A stretch of DNA of 64,000 bases, taken from DATCHW01 sp963806045. GTDB lineage: Bacteria; Bacteroidota; Ignavibacteria; Tepidaquicellales; Tepidaquicellaceae. The stretch lies in contig CAWDWP010000015.1 in the NCBI GenBank assembly GCA_963806045.1, positions 186,001 through 250,000 on the forward strand, written 5' to 3'. How positions within the stretch are numbered: position 1 is the first letter of the stretch; every line of letters begins with the position of its first letter. The position numbers and the translations under genes are program-made. The notes below the pieces were generated by a model. That model saw only the letters and a program-made list of their open reading frames with translations. It searched no databases and was not told the DNA's origin. This document shows positions 15,789-24,621 of the stretch, piece by piece.

Positions 15789-16151
15789 TTAAAAAATATT
15801 TATTGATTTATAATTTATTTTTTTAATTTTTCAAAAAAAGAAAACACCAATAAAGCACTTATACAATCGGCGAAATAATTTTTGGAAAAACCATCTTTTG
15901 CGTAATCGTTTATCTAAAATAATAACTTTTTTAACTAACTTTAACCTCAGAAAGGAGGATATCAAGATTAACTCAACAAAAATATCTAAAGAATTAATTT
16001 CAATAATCTACATCAAAGCATAACAATCCAAAGTGTTTACAATGATTATAAATTTATTAACACTTTATAAAGAAAATAAGTTCATTATTTGAACATTTTT
16101 TGTAATTTGCTTTCGAAATATTTTTTCACAATATTCCATTTTTAAAAAAAT
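15789..16151. other. Gene-free divergent region
   Basis: AT-rich promoter region for the flanking divergent genes. It holds AGAAAGGAGGATATC at about 15949-15963, a near-perfect anti-16S (Shine-Dalgarno) sequence with no ATG/GTG/TTG frame of any length behind it, perhaps the leader of a lost gene. Nothing else is seen. Confidence 0.4.
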
Positions 16152-16868
16152 ATGGAGAATATTATTTTGAGTAAACTAAAAACTATTTTTCTGATTATTT
16201 GTACATTGTTTAGCATGCAATCTATCTTCGCACAAACCGTTGAGGAAATTGTAGATAAACATATCAATGCAATGGGGGATGCAGATAAACTCTTATCACT
16301 GCATACTGTTCGCATGCAGGGTGCCTTAAATGTGCAGGGTACGGATGTAGGGGTTACGTTAACCAAATCTCATCTCATTGGATTAAGAGTCGATATATCG
16401 ATAATGGGCACCGAAAATTACCAAATTATTACACAGGAAAAGGGAATCGCATTTATGCCGGTACAGGGAATGTCGGAACCCACTAATATGACGGACGATC
16501 AGTTTAAGGCGGGACAAATTCAACTGGATATTCAAGATGTATTATTGAATTATAAAGAAAAAGGAACCGGTGTGGAATTACTGGGGAGCGAAAAGGTCAA
16601 CGGAGAAGATAATTTCAGATTAAAACTTACATATAAGAATGGAATAGTTACCGATTATTTCATCAGTTCAAATAATTATATGGTTACCAAAACTTCCGGA
16701 AAGCGAACCTTTAATGGGGAACAGATGGATATCGAGACAACGTATTCCAATTATAAGCAAAATGCAGATGGCTACTGGTTTGCTTATACCACATCCGGAA
16801 TGCAAGGTGAAACCAATTATGATAAAATAGAAACGAATATTGATGTTGACCCGGGTATATTTAAATAA
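16152..16868 (+). CDS. LolA-like outer-membrane lipoprotein-sorting-type protein
   Basis: 238 aa with signal peptide (LKTIFLIICTLFSMQSIFAQ) and a single beta-rich domain: TVEEIVDKHINAMGDADKLLSLHTVRMQG is the start typical of the COG2834/DUF4292-like group, followed by strand pairs (NYQIITQEKGIAFMP, EDNFRLKLTYKNGIVTDYF, YWFAYTTSG). These periplasmic proteins share the LolA/LolB half-barrel and probably bind lipid or lipoprotein; whether it works as a carrier is unknown. The gene is alone between divergent and convergent neighbours and lies inside the interval bounded by two tRNA 3' tails. Confidence 0.75.
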   Translation: MENIILSKLKTIFLIICTLFSMQSIFAQTVEEIVDKHINAMGDADKLLSLHTVRMQGALNVQGTDVGVTLTKSHLIGLRVDISIMGTENYQIITQEKGIAFMPVQGMSEPTNMTDDQFKAGQIQLDIQDVLLNYKEKGTGVELLGSEKVNGEDNFRLKLTYKNGIVTDYFISSNNYMVTKTSGKRTFNGEQMDIETTYSNYKQNADGYWFAYTTSGMQGETNYDKIETNIDVDPGIFK

Positions 16869-16884
16869 TTTTTTTTGGAAAATG

Positions 16885-16910
16885 AAAATGGCTCAAAAAT
16901 GCGCCATTTT
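16885..16910 (+). terminator. Intrinsic terminator of the LolA-like gene
   Basis: AAAATGGC (16885-16892), 10-nt loop, GCCATTTT (16903-16910) followed by one more T. Seventeen bases after the stop codon; short T tract. Confidence 0.6.
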
Positions 16911-17008
16911 TGAAGAAAGAGTTCCTGATTCGTATCGGGATAAACTCCATCGAATTCCGAAAAGCGGGACAAGTAGTCTATCTTAATATCAATAAAACAA
17001 AAAAAAAA

Positions 17009-17025
17009 CCTGCATACTTTGCAGG
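17009..17025 (-). terminator. Terminator downstream of tRNA-Ser
   Basis: On the minus strand CCTGCA (17025-17020), loop, TGCAGG (17014-17009), then an uninterrupted T run (plus-strand A run 17000-17008). Placed 16 bases after the tRNA 3' end. Confidence 0.85.
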
Positions 17026-17040
17026 CTTACTTAATATTTG

Positions 17041-17127
17041 CAGAGAGAGAGGGATTCGAACCCCCGGTAACCGTAAGGCTACAACGGTTTTCAAGACCGC
17101 CGCTTTCAACCACTCAGCCATCTCTCT
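17041..17127 (-). tRNA. tRNA-Ser (anticodon TGA)
   Basis: 87-nt class II tRNA on the minus strand. Acceptor AGAGAGA (17127-17121) pairs with TCTCTCT (17048-17042), discriminator G; D arm GCTGAGTGGTTGAAAGC; anticodon arm CGGTC-TTGAAA-ACCG with anticodon TGA; long variable arm GTAGCC...GGTTAC; T arm GGGGG-TTCGAAT-CCCTC. CCA is not encoded. It reads codons UCA (and UCN by wobble) for serine. Confidence 0.97.
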
Positions 17128-17266
17128 GTGTTAAAACTTATAAAAATAACTAATTAATAGCAGATTTTCAAACTCATTATAAGAATAAAATTTTTATTAC
17201 AATTATATTTAAAAAATTTAAATAATGCTTTGATAAAAATATTGTTGCAAATTTACTAATAACAAA

Positions 17267-17769
17267 TTACATCATCTTTTCGTCAGCCGTCGGACCGAAT
17301 AAATTGGGCAATGGAACGTTTAAGAAGCCTTAAATAGACTGTGAGCTGTCCGCGATGATGATATAAATGATTTAGAGCAAAATCCCTCATCACTTCAAGT
17401 TTACACTTCGTGAAAAAGACTTTCTCACCACTTCTCATAGTCCACAATTTGTCAAAATCCTCCGGCTTGGATTTCTCGAGCGCCGAAATCGCTTTAACTG
17501 TGTTTTCTTCAAGAACCTTTACCAAATCAGAATTTTCAGAAATAACTGGCGGCTTATAATCCAATTTTGCGAAATCAAGTTCATCAGATTCGAGGATGTA
17601 ACTTATCCATCCAAATAACTCAGCAACGTGAGACGAAAGCCGTGAAAGCGAAAAAGATTTTTCGTGGGGTTTCCAGTCGAAATATTTCTCCGGCACTATT
17701 CTTAAGCAGTTTTTTTGTTTTTTCCGCTTCAGCCTTTACTTCAAATAAAAATGATTCTTTATATGTCAT
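17267..17769 (-). pseudogene. DinB-family protein gene with two +1 frameshifts
   Basis: The central frame (17283-17696) encodes a DinB/DUF664-like four-helix fold with the metal-binding His pattern (RLSSHVAEL and ALNHLYHHRGQL). Both ends are in other frames: MTYKESFLFEVKAEAEKT from ATG 17769 joins IVPEKYFDWKPHEKSF after one extra base near 17702, and YLRLL joins NVPLPNLFGPTADEKMM (stop at 17267) after one extra A in the AAA at 17319-17321. With both removed the gene is exactly 167 codons. DinB proteins are metal-dependent thiol transferase relatives of mostly unknown substrate. As given the gene cannot make the full protein without recoding. Confidence 0.8.
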
Positions 17770-17880
17770 AAGATTGGTTAATTAAATAAAAAAGTTAAGC
17801 AAAATGAAGAAATAAAAATGTCTTCGAATATAATATAAGAATAAAATTTTATTTATTTTACTATTAATTACCATTGCTAA

Positions 17881-18585
17881 TTAATTGTTATTAATAAATT
17901 TGTATCTGATTTTTTTTACTTCCCTGTCCAGATTTTCAAGTGTCAGATTCCCTATCCTTAATCTTCTTAATTCCAGCAGGTATCCTCCGACTCCGAGCTT
18001 TGCACCGAAATCATCTGCTATTACCCTGATGTAGGTCCCTTTCGAGCAGACAACATTAAAGAAAACTTCTTTCTGGTTGATTTTCCGTGCTTCTATACTG
18101 GAGATATTTATTTTTCTAACCTGCCTTTCAATCACTTTTCCTTCTCTTGCAAGTTTATACAAAGCTCTACCTTTATGTTTTAATGCGGAATACATTGGAG
18201 GCATTTGTTCTGTTTCACCTAAAAAAGAATTTATTACTTTTTGAATGTCTTCATCAGTAATATGAGAAGTATCAACTTCATTCTCTTCTTCTTTTTCAGT
18301 GTCAAAACTTTTTGTAACAGCACCTATCCTGATTATTCCGGAATATTCTTTCTCCAGGTCCATAAACATATCTATTTTTTTTGTCATAGAATCCGTGCAG
18401 AGAATGAGAAGACCGGTTGCTTTAGGGTCCAGAGAACCTGCGTGACCGATTTTATTTATCCGGAATTGTTTTTTGAACAGTCGAACAACATCGGCGCTGG
18501 TAAAATCGAGTGGTTTATCGACAATAATTATTTTATCATCAAATGAATCCTGAACTTCCTGAAGAGTTGTTTCAGGAAGCATCAC
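17881..18585 (-). CDS. truB: tRNA pseudouridine(55) synthase TruB
   Basis: 234 aa. The TruB catalytic motif GHAGSLDPKATGLL contains the nucleophilic Asp (D51), preceded by VDKPLDFTSADVVR; YSGIIRIGAVTKSFDTE and PPMYSALKHKGRALYKLAREG are further family blocks. Isomerises U55 in the T loop of tRNAs. The protein is short (typical 290-310) because it lacks the C-terminal PUA domain, as in several compact homologues. It overlaps rbfA by 14 bases at the end of the rimP operon. Confidence 0.95.
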   Translation of the reverse strand: MMLPETTLQEVQDSFDDKIIIVDKPLDFTSADVVRLFKKQFRINKIGHAGSLDPKATGLLILCTDSMTKKIDMFMDLEKEYSGIIRIGAVTKSFDTEKEEENEVDTSHITDEDIQKVINSFLGETEQMPPMYSALKHKGRALYKLAREGKVIERQVRKINISSIEARKINQKEVFFNVVCSKGTYIRVIADDFGAKLGVGGYLLELRRLRIGNLTLENLDREVKKIRYKFINNN

Positions 18586-18922
18586 CTTTGTGCAAATCGT
18601 TTATCAGTTTGTTAATTCTATCAGCATATTCGATAGTATCATCGTGGTAAAATGTCAGATCGGGAATATATTTTACTTTGATTTGCTTGGCAAGTAAAAA
18701 CCTTATATGTGCTTTTCTGAAATTAAGCCTGTCAACACATTTTGCTGCAGGTTCTTTATTTCCGAGAAATGAAACATATACCTTAGCTAATTTCAAATCA
18801 GGTGACATTATAACTTTTGATATGGTAACCAATCCAAGATTTAATTCCATTAAATCCTTTGACATTGCTCCGTTCAGCTTATGCTTGATTTCCTCCGAAA
18901 CCTTTTCAACCCTAAAAGCCAT
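18572..18922 (-). CDS. rbfA: Ribosome-binding factor A
   Basis: 116 aa with KH-like RbfA fold: RVEKVSEEIKHKLNGAMSKDL, VTISKVIMSPDLKLAKVYVSFLG and KYIPDLTFYHDDTIEYADRI are family-typical. Binds the 30S subunit during 16S 5'-end maturation. Starts 3 bases after the infB stop and overlaps truB at its own end, so translation is likely coupled. Confidence 0.95.
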   Translation of the reverse strand: MAFRVEKVSEEIKHKLNGAMSKDLMELNLGLVTISKVIMSPDLKLAKVYVSFLGNKEPAAKCVDRLNFRKAHIRFLLAKQIKVKYIPDLTFYHDDTIEYADRINKLINDLHKGDAS

Positions 18923-18925
18923 TTT

Positions 18926-21900
18926 CTATGTAAGTGATAATTTTCTCTTTGTTTCAACAAGTTTATATGCTTCGATTACGTCACCAACTTTAACATCATT
19001 GAAGTTTTCAAGCCCTATACCGCATTCATATCCGGATTCTACTTCACGTGCATCATCTTTAATTCTCTTTAAAGAAAGAATAGAACCGTTATACACTATC
19101 AGTCCATCTCTTAAAAGCCTTACTTTATTATTTCTGTTAACTTTACCGTCCTGAACATAACATCCTGCGACATTTCCGACTTTCGGAACTTTAAATACCT
19201 GACGAACTTCAACAGTTGCAGTTACTTCTTCAGTGATTTCCGGTTCGAGCAAGCCTTCAAGTGCCAGTTTTACTTCATCAATAACGTTATAAATAATATT
19301 ATAACTGCGAATATCTACTTTTGATTTTTCGGCAAGTTTTCTTGCATTCAGGTTTGGACGAGTATTGAATCCTATAATGATAGCATTTGATGCTTCTGCC
19401 AGAAGCACATCCGACTCACTTATCTGACCGAGTGCCTTATGAATGACCGTTACTTTCGCTTCCCTGGTAGTAAGCTTATGCAATGAATCTGCAAGTGCTT
19501 CAGCCGAGCCGTCCGTATCCGCTTTTATAATTATGTTAAGTTCAACCTGCTTACCCTCTTTAATCTGCTGTGAAATATCATCAAGAGTAGTAAATCTGAC
19601 CTGTCTTAAAATTTCTTCGCGTTTTAACTGCTGTCGCCTTAGAGATATTTCTTTTACATCTCTTTCAGAATTGAGAACGATAAATGCATCTCCTGCCTGC
19701 GGCATACCATCAAAACCTATCAACTGAACCGGTGTTGCAGGTGTTGCCGCTTCTATCTTATTTTCTCTTTCGTCATACATTGCTTTTACCCTGCCGGAAT
19801 AAATACCTGCTATGAAAGAATCCCCTACTTTTAATGTTCCTTTTTGTATCAATACAGTTGCAACCACTCCTCGTCCCCTGTCCAGTTTTGCTTCAAGGAC
19901 AACTCCTCTTGCGTTTCTGTTCGGGTTTGCTTTCAGTTCCAGAATTTCCGACTGAAGAAGAATCTTTTCAAGTAATACTTCAACATTTTTCCCGAATTTT
20001 GCAGAGATTTCTGCTGACTGATAATTTCCGCCCCAATCTTCTACAAGCAGACCTTTGTCTGCCAATTGCTGTTTTATCTTATCAGGATTAGCATCCGGTT
20101 TATCAATTTTATTAATTGCTATTATAATAGAGACACCTGCAGCCAATGCATGGTTTATAGCTTCGACTGTCTGAGGCATAACGCTGTCTTCTGCGGCTAC
20201 AACAAGTACAACTATATCGGCTGCCTGCCCGCCCCGCGCACGCATTGCTGTGAAAGCTTCATGTCCCGGAGTATCGAGGAATGTAATTTCTTTGCCGTTA
20301 CTAAGTTTAACTTTGTAAGCACCTATGTGCTGAGTGATACCGCCTGCTTCTCCCGCAACCACATTCGCTTTTCTGACATAATCAAGAAGTGAAGTTTTTC
20401 CGTGGTCAACGTGACCCATAACCGTTACAACAGGAGGCCTCTCGACAAGAAGGTTTTTATCTTCAAGTTCATCTTTAAGAATATCCTCTTCATATTCATT
20501 CTGAAATTCCAATATAAAGCCAAACTCTTCAGCCAGCAACTCTATTAAATCTTTTTCAAGACGCTGGTTGATAGAAACCATCTTTCCAAGTTCAAAGCAT
20601 TTTTTAATAATTTCAGTCGCATCAATATTCATAATAATTGCAAGCTCTGCTGTAGATAGGAATTCTGTAACTTTGATTATATTTTTTCTTGATTCTTCAA
20701 ATTCCTGTTTTTTCTGTTCCTGTTCGAGACGTTCTTTCTTCTTTCTTTTTCTGGCAAGGCTTCTCTGAGACAATCCGCTGTCTTCTTCAATCTTTGCGAA
20801 TGTATCCCTGATAGCTTCAAGAATTTCTTTCTGTGCAATATCTTTTGAACGATGGCCTTTGGCAAATTTCTTTTTGCTTTTCTTTAATTGTTCTTCATCA
20901 AACTTTGCTTTCTTTTCTTTTTGCCTTTTGGCAATCTCTTTTTCAGCAGGGGTCATCGAAGCTTCACCACCCGGTTTAAATTTCTGATCCGTTTTAGGAG
21001 CTTCCTTGAAATGTTTTTTCTTTTCGAATTTTAAATCTTTTATCGAAACTTTTTTGAACGTCGGTTTATCTGACTTTTTGTCTCCTTCTTTTGCTGCAGG
21101 CTTATCAGTATGCCTGACAAAGTACTCTTTTTTCTTGTCCCTTGGAAATCGTACCGTCGGTTTTATTTCTTTTTGATCGGGTTTTTTGACTTGAGCAGAC
21201 TCCGCACCGGTAAATTTCTCATGCTTCTCTGTAAGTTTCTCTTTTCTTACAAATTCCGGTTGCTTTTTAAAGGTTTCTTTTGGTTTTTCCACTTTCGAAG
21301 CCTGATGTACTTCTTCGGGCTTCGGTTTCGGCTTTAATTCTTTTTCCTTTTCAGGAACAGTTTTAGGAACTTCTTTATTAACGGCAGGCAGTTCAATTTT
21401 CTTTTTGGTTTTTTCTATTTCTGCAGGTTTATCTTTGGCTTTTGCTTTGGCTTTTTCTTCTTTCTGTGCTGCTGCTGCGCTTCGCTTTTTAAGAGTATCT
21501 TCAAAAACTAATTCAAGCTGTTTTTTCTTTTCGGCTTCAGATGGCTCCGATTTTTTCTTATCTCTTTCCAGTAACGCCATTAATTCCTGCTTGCGTTTTT
21601 GATCTTCTTTTTTTCTGTTCTCTTCTTCCAGAAGTTTTTGGATTCTTGCTTCTTCTTCTTTCCTTTTCTTTTCCTCTTCCTGTTCTTTAATTCTGTCATC
21701 TGCTTCGGATAGCTCAACTTTAACGCGCTTTGCGAAATCAACAACTTTTTTTAAGTGTTTGTCCTGTACTTCGATATTTCTTTTAAAATGTGTAAGCACT
21801 TTGTGGACAATATCCGGCTCGAGATTTGAATTCAAATTCACATCTCTTATGCCAATACTATCAAGAAACTTAATAATATCCTCTTTAGAAAGATTAGTCT

Positions 21901-21952
21901 CTCTAATTAATGTTATAACTTTCTGTTTTTTCTGTTTTGCCGCTGTTGTCAT
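18926..21952 (-). CDS. infB: Translation initiation factor IF-2
   Basis: 1008 aa. N-terminal IF2_N-type helices, then about 350 residues of highly charged Lys/Glu repeats (low-complexity linker, about 70-400), a second IF2_N domain, and the GTPase core from about residue 513 (GHVDHGKT, DTPGHEAF, NKID) followed by domains II-IV ending VGDVIEAYKLVE. Positions fMet-tRNA on the 30S subunit. Long linker length explains the size. Intact over 3 kb, which is notable given the frameshifts elsewhere in the window. Within rimP-nusA-infB-rbfA-truB. Confidence 0.98.
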   Translation of the reverse strand: MTTAAKQKKQKVITLIRETNLSKEDIIKFLDSIGIRDVNLNSNLEPDIVHKVLTHFKRNIEVQDKHLKKVVDFAKRVKVELSEADDRIKEQEEEKKRKEEEARIQKLLEEENRKKEDQKRKQELMALLERDKKKSEPSEAEKKKQLELVFEDTLKKRSAAAAQKEEKAKAKAKDKPAEIEKTKKKIELPAVNKEVPKTVPEKEKELKPKPKPEEVHQASKVEKPKETFKKQPEFVRKEKLTEKHEKFTGAESAQVKKPDQKEIKPTVRFPRDKKKEYFVRHTDKPAAKEGDKKSDKPTFKKVSIKDLKFEKKKHFKEAPKTDQKFKPGGEASMTPAEKEIAKRQKEKKAKFDEEQLKKSKKKFAKGHRSKDIAQKEILEAIRDTFAKIEEDSGLSQRSLARKRKKKERLEQEQKKQEFEESRKNIIKVTEFLSTAELAIIMNIDATEIIKKCFELGKMVSINQRLEKDLIELLAEEFGFILEFQNEYEEDILKDELEDKNLLVERPPVVTVMGHVDHGKTSLLDYVRKANVVAGEAGGITQHIGAYKVKLSNGKEITFLDTPGHEAFTAMRARGGQAADIVVLVVAAEDSVMPQTVEAINHALAAGVSIIIAINKIDKPDANPDKIKQQLADKGLLVEDWGGNYQSAEISAKFGKNVEVLLEKILLQSEILELKANPNRNARGVVLEAKLDRGRGVVATVLIQKGTLKVGDSFIAGIYSGRVKAMYDERENKIEAATPATPVQLIGFDGMPQAGDAFIVLNSERDVKEISLRRQQLKREEILRQVRFTTLDDISQQIKEGKQVELNIIIKADTDGSAEALADSLHKLTTREAKVTVIHKALGQISESDVLLAEASNAIIIGFNTRPNLNARKLAEKSKVDIRSYNIIYNVIDEVKLALEGLLEPEITEEVTATVEVRQVFKVPKVGNVAGCYVQDGKVNRNNKVRLLRDGLIVYNGSILSLKRIKDDAREVESGYECGIGLENFNDVKVGDVIEAYKLVETKRKLSLT

Positions 21953-21994
21953 TTATAAGAATAATTGCCTTAAATCAAAAATTTTATTTAATAT

Positions 21995-23197
21995 TTATTT
22001 CTTTTTCTTTTTTACGGATTCGGTTTTTACTTTGGTTACTGTTTTTTCTTTAGTATCAGATTTTGGTTTTGTCTCAATCTCAGTTTCCAATTCTGTATCA
22101 TTTTCTTCCGGAAGATTTTCATCTGATTCATTATCTGATTCATTATCTGATTCATCATCTGAATCTTCCCCTTCTTTCACGACATCAATCTGATAGCCTG
22201 TTAATTTGGAAGCTAATTTAATATTCTGTCCGCTTTTACCTATTATTATACTAAGCTGATCATCGCTGGCATGTATCTTTGCTACTTTATTAACGTTGTC
22301 CAGATAAATGTTATCAAGCTTCGCCGGAGCAAGTGCCCGTGCGATAAATAATCCGGGTTCATCGGTAAAACTGATTACGTCAATGTTTTCATTGCTTAAT
22401 TCCCTGACTATAGAGTGTATTCTGATACCTTTCATACCTACGCAGGCACCTACTGCATCTATCCTGTCGTCATTTGAGGCGACAGCAATTTTTGCTCTTT
22501 CTCCCGGCTCGCGGGCGATAGTTTTTATTTCTATTATGTTATCATAAATCTCAGGTATTTCAAGTTCAAAAAGCTTTTTCAGAAACTCTTCGCTTGCCCG
22601 TGATACTATAATGACGGGTGGACCAGCGACTCTTTTATCAATTGTTTTGATGATTGCTCTTACTGTATCGCCTTTCTTGTATCTTTCCTTGGGAATCTGT
22701 TCAGACTTCGGAAATATAACTTCATTATGATTGTGAATCAGTAATATTGAATTTTGCTTTATCTGGTATACTTCACCTACGATTATTTCGCCGGCAAGGT
22801 CCTTGTAATTATTGAAAGTCACTTCCTTTTCAATTTCACGGATTTTCTGATTCAGATTCTGCTTTAGATTCAGGACAAGTCTTCTGCCGAATTCATCGAT
22901 AGGAATTTCTTCTACATATTCATCTCCCGGCTCAAGTTCTTCACCGGACTTATCTATTGCACTCTGTACGTCAATTTCTGTTGCCGGTTCATTGACTGTT
23001 TCCACGACGGTTTTAAATAAGAATATTTCAATGATTCCCTTTTCCATATTCACAACTACATCAAAATTTGCTTCTTCCCCGTATTTCTTCTCAAGCAATT
23101 TCCGGAAAGAGTCTTTGATAACGCTTTCTAAAATGTCGCGGTCAATATTTTTTTCCTTTGCCATTTGGGCAAATGCATCAACTATGTCAGATTTCAT
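21995..23197 (-). CDS. nusA: Transcription termination/antitermination factor NusA
   Basis: 400 aa. N-terminal RNA-polymerase-binding domain (MKSDIVDAFAQMAKEKNIDRDI), S1 domain (DLAGEIIVGEVYQIKQNSIL), then two KH domains (DAVGACVGMKGIRIHSIVREL and IIIGKSGQNIKLASKL). The C-terminus is not an AR repeat but a Ser/Asp/Glu stretch with tandem DNESDNESDE and a final KKKKK, a lineage-style acidic-basic tail. Second gene of the operon, 23 bases after rimP; it may itself act at the leader terminator at 23710. Confidence 0.96.
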   Translation of the reverse strand: MKSDIVDAFAQMAKEKNIDRDILESVIKDSFRKLLEKKYGEEANFDVVVNMEKGIIEIFLFKTVVETVNEPATEIDVQSAIDKSGEELEPGDEYVEEIPIDEFGRRLVLNLKQNLNQKIREIEKEVTFNNYKDLAGEIIVGEVYQIKQNSILLIHNHNEVIFPKSEQIPKERYKKGDTVRAIIKTIDKRVAGPPVIIVSRASEEFLKKLFELEIPEIYDNIIEIKTIAREPGERAKIAVASNDDRIDAVGACVGMKGIRIHSIVRELSNENIDVISFTDEPGLFIARALAPAKLDNIYLDNVNKVAKIHASDDQLSIIIGKSGQNIKLASKLTGYQIDVVKEGEDSDDESDNESDNESDENLPEENDTELETEIETKPKSDTKEKTVTKVKTESVKKKKK

Positions 23198-23220
23198 TTT
23201 ACTTACAGAGTTATATTATT

Positions 23221-23685
23221 TTAATATTTTAATTTTATTTTTGATTCAAGAATATCTTTGAATTCAATCCATTCAAATCTATCCTCATCGTTTTTTCTCT
23301 TTTTCGGTATTCGAATATATAGCTTTTCTTCAGGTTCCTCTTTTACTTCTATGAGTTTACCGCTTAAATAATCACCGCTTTTCTTCTCAATGTCGATACT
23401 TCTGCCAATATGTTTGAAAAGCTGCCATATATATTTAAATCTCTTATCTGCACCGGGAGAGGATACCATAATTTTTGATATTCCTTTTGTCAGTTCTTTA
23501 GACTGGAGCAGCTCCCAAATTTCCTTGTTCATCTTAGCCAGTTCTTCAACAATAAGTTTACCTCTGCAATCAACAAAAACCTCATATATCTTATTTCTCT
23601 CATCACCTTTTATAGTAAACTCAATCAGCCTGTAATTGGTGCTTTTCAAATATTTTTCAATTCTGTTTCTTGCTTCAATATCCAT
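23221..23685 (-). CDS. rimP: Ribosome maturation factor RimP
   Basis: 154 aa: N-terminal domain (IEKYLKSTNYRLIEFTIKG, IYEVFVDCRGKLIVEELAKMNKEIWELL), the family block ISKIMVSSPGADKRFKYIWQLFKHIGRSI, and an SH3-like C-terminal domain. Needed for 30S assembly. First gene of the operon; an intrinsic terminator lies only 25 bases upstream of its ATG. Confidence 0.93.
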   Translation of the reverse strand: MDIEARNRIEKYLKSTNYRLIEFTIKGDERNKIYEVFVDCRGKLIVEELAKMNKEIWELLQSKELTKGISKIMVSSPGADKRFKYIWQLFKHIGRSIDIEKKSGDYLSGKLIEVKEEPEEKLYIRIPKKRKNDEDRFEWIEFKDILESKIKLKY

Positions 23686-23709
23686 TTTTAATGCTCAATA
23701 TATTTTAAT

Positions 23710-23736
23710 AAAAAAAAAGTGGGTTTATCAACCCAC
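23710..23736 (-). terminator. Leader terminator / attenuator of the rimP operon
   Basis: Minus strand GTGGGTT (23736-23730), loop GATA, AACCCAC (23725-23719), then nine T (23718-23710). No leftward gene precedes it: the next gene upstream reads away. A strong terminator between promoter and rimP therefore sits in the operon's own leader, as expected for attenuation. Confidence 0.75.
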
Positions 23737-23984
23737 CCTATTATCTGTGCACAGAAATCTTTTAAATATATAATAAACTAACATTAAATTCAATATAAAA
23801 TTAAAAGCTTCAGGGATTCCGGGGAAAAATATAATGTTATTATATATTAAGTTTTTCTAAAATAATTTCAAATAACTAAAATTCTAATATTTCCTATTAA
23901 AACAATTATTTAAGTCATATTATTATTGGAAATTTATTGTATTTTGACTTAATTTTGTTGAGAATTTTTGGTTAGTTGTATAAG

Positions 23985-24608
23985 ATGAACAAAATTTATA
24001 AACCTTTAAATCATAGTTTTTATCTAAGTGATACTCTTGAAGTTGCAAAGAATCTTTTAGGGAAAGTTCTGGTAAAAAAGGTTAAAAATGGACTTCTGGC
24101 AGGTAAAATTGTTGAAACAGAGGCATATATAGGCGATCATGACCCTGCCTGCCATGCTTATAGAAAAATTACAAACCGAAGCAGGATATTGTATCAAACA
24201 GGAGGAACTATATACGTGTATTTTGTATACGGTAATTATTATTGTTTTAATATCGTTACGGAAGATGAAGGAAAAGGATGCGCTGTTCTGATCCGGGCGT
24301 TGGAGCCGCTTGAAGGAATTGAATATATGAAAGATAACAGGGGAAGCGTAAAAAATATTTATGAATTAACAAACGGACCTTCAAAACTATGCCTCGCATT
24401 TGAAATAGAATCTGATTTGAATGGTAAAGATATTACCGGTAGTTCATTTTTTGTGTCAAAGCCTTTGACGGAAAAGAAATTTGATATTGCAGTTTCGAAA
24501 CGAATCGGTATAAACATCGGAAAGGAATTTATGTACAGATTTTTTATAAAGGATAATCCGTTCGTTACGAGACATAAATTTAACAAGGAATCTTATTTAT
24601 TAAAATAA
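23985..24608 (+). CDS. DNA-3-methyladenine glycosylase (Mpg/AAG family)
   Basis: 207 aa from ATG 23985 (TTG 23976 is a weaker alternative). Pfam AAG family: AKNLLGKVLVKKV, the catalytic IVETEAYIGDHDPACHAY (Glu that activates water), GGTIYVYFVYGNYYCFNIV and VLIRALEPLEGI. Excises alkylated purines such as 3-methyladenine and hypoxanthine in base excision repair. Stop is 13 bases before the next gene on the same strand, a probable two-gene operon. Confidence 0.94.
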   Translation: MNKIYKPLNHSFYLSDTLEVAKNLLGKVLVKKVKNGLLAGKIVETEAYIGDHDPACHAYRKITNRSRILYQTGGTIYVYFVYGNYYCFNIVTEDEGKGCAVLIRALEPLEGIEYMKDNRGSVKNIYELTNGPSKLCLAFEIESDLNGKDITGSSFFVSKPLTEKKFDIAVSKRIGINIGKEFMYRFFIKDNPFVTRHKFNKESYLLK

Positions 24609-24621
24609 TTAGTTAATTAAT

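Noticed and set aside
15949..15963. Start of a small gene behind a strong Shine-Dalgarno
   Set aside because: No ATG, GTG or TTG within useful distance opens a frame of meaningful length.
16910..17134. Open frame of 74 codons overlapping tRNA-Ser
   Set aside because: It runs through a terminator and the tRNA gene on the opposite strand; not plausible as protein.
18926..21952. Frameshift or fusion in infB because of its 1008-codon length
   Set aside because: The extra length is a low-complexity Lys/Glu linker common in IF-2; the frame is open and all domains are in order.
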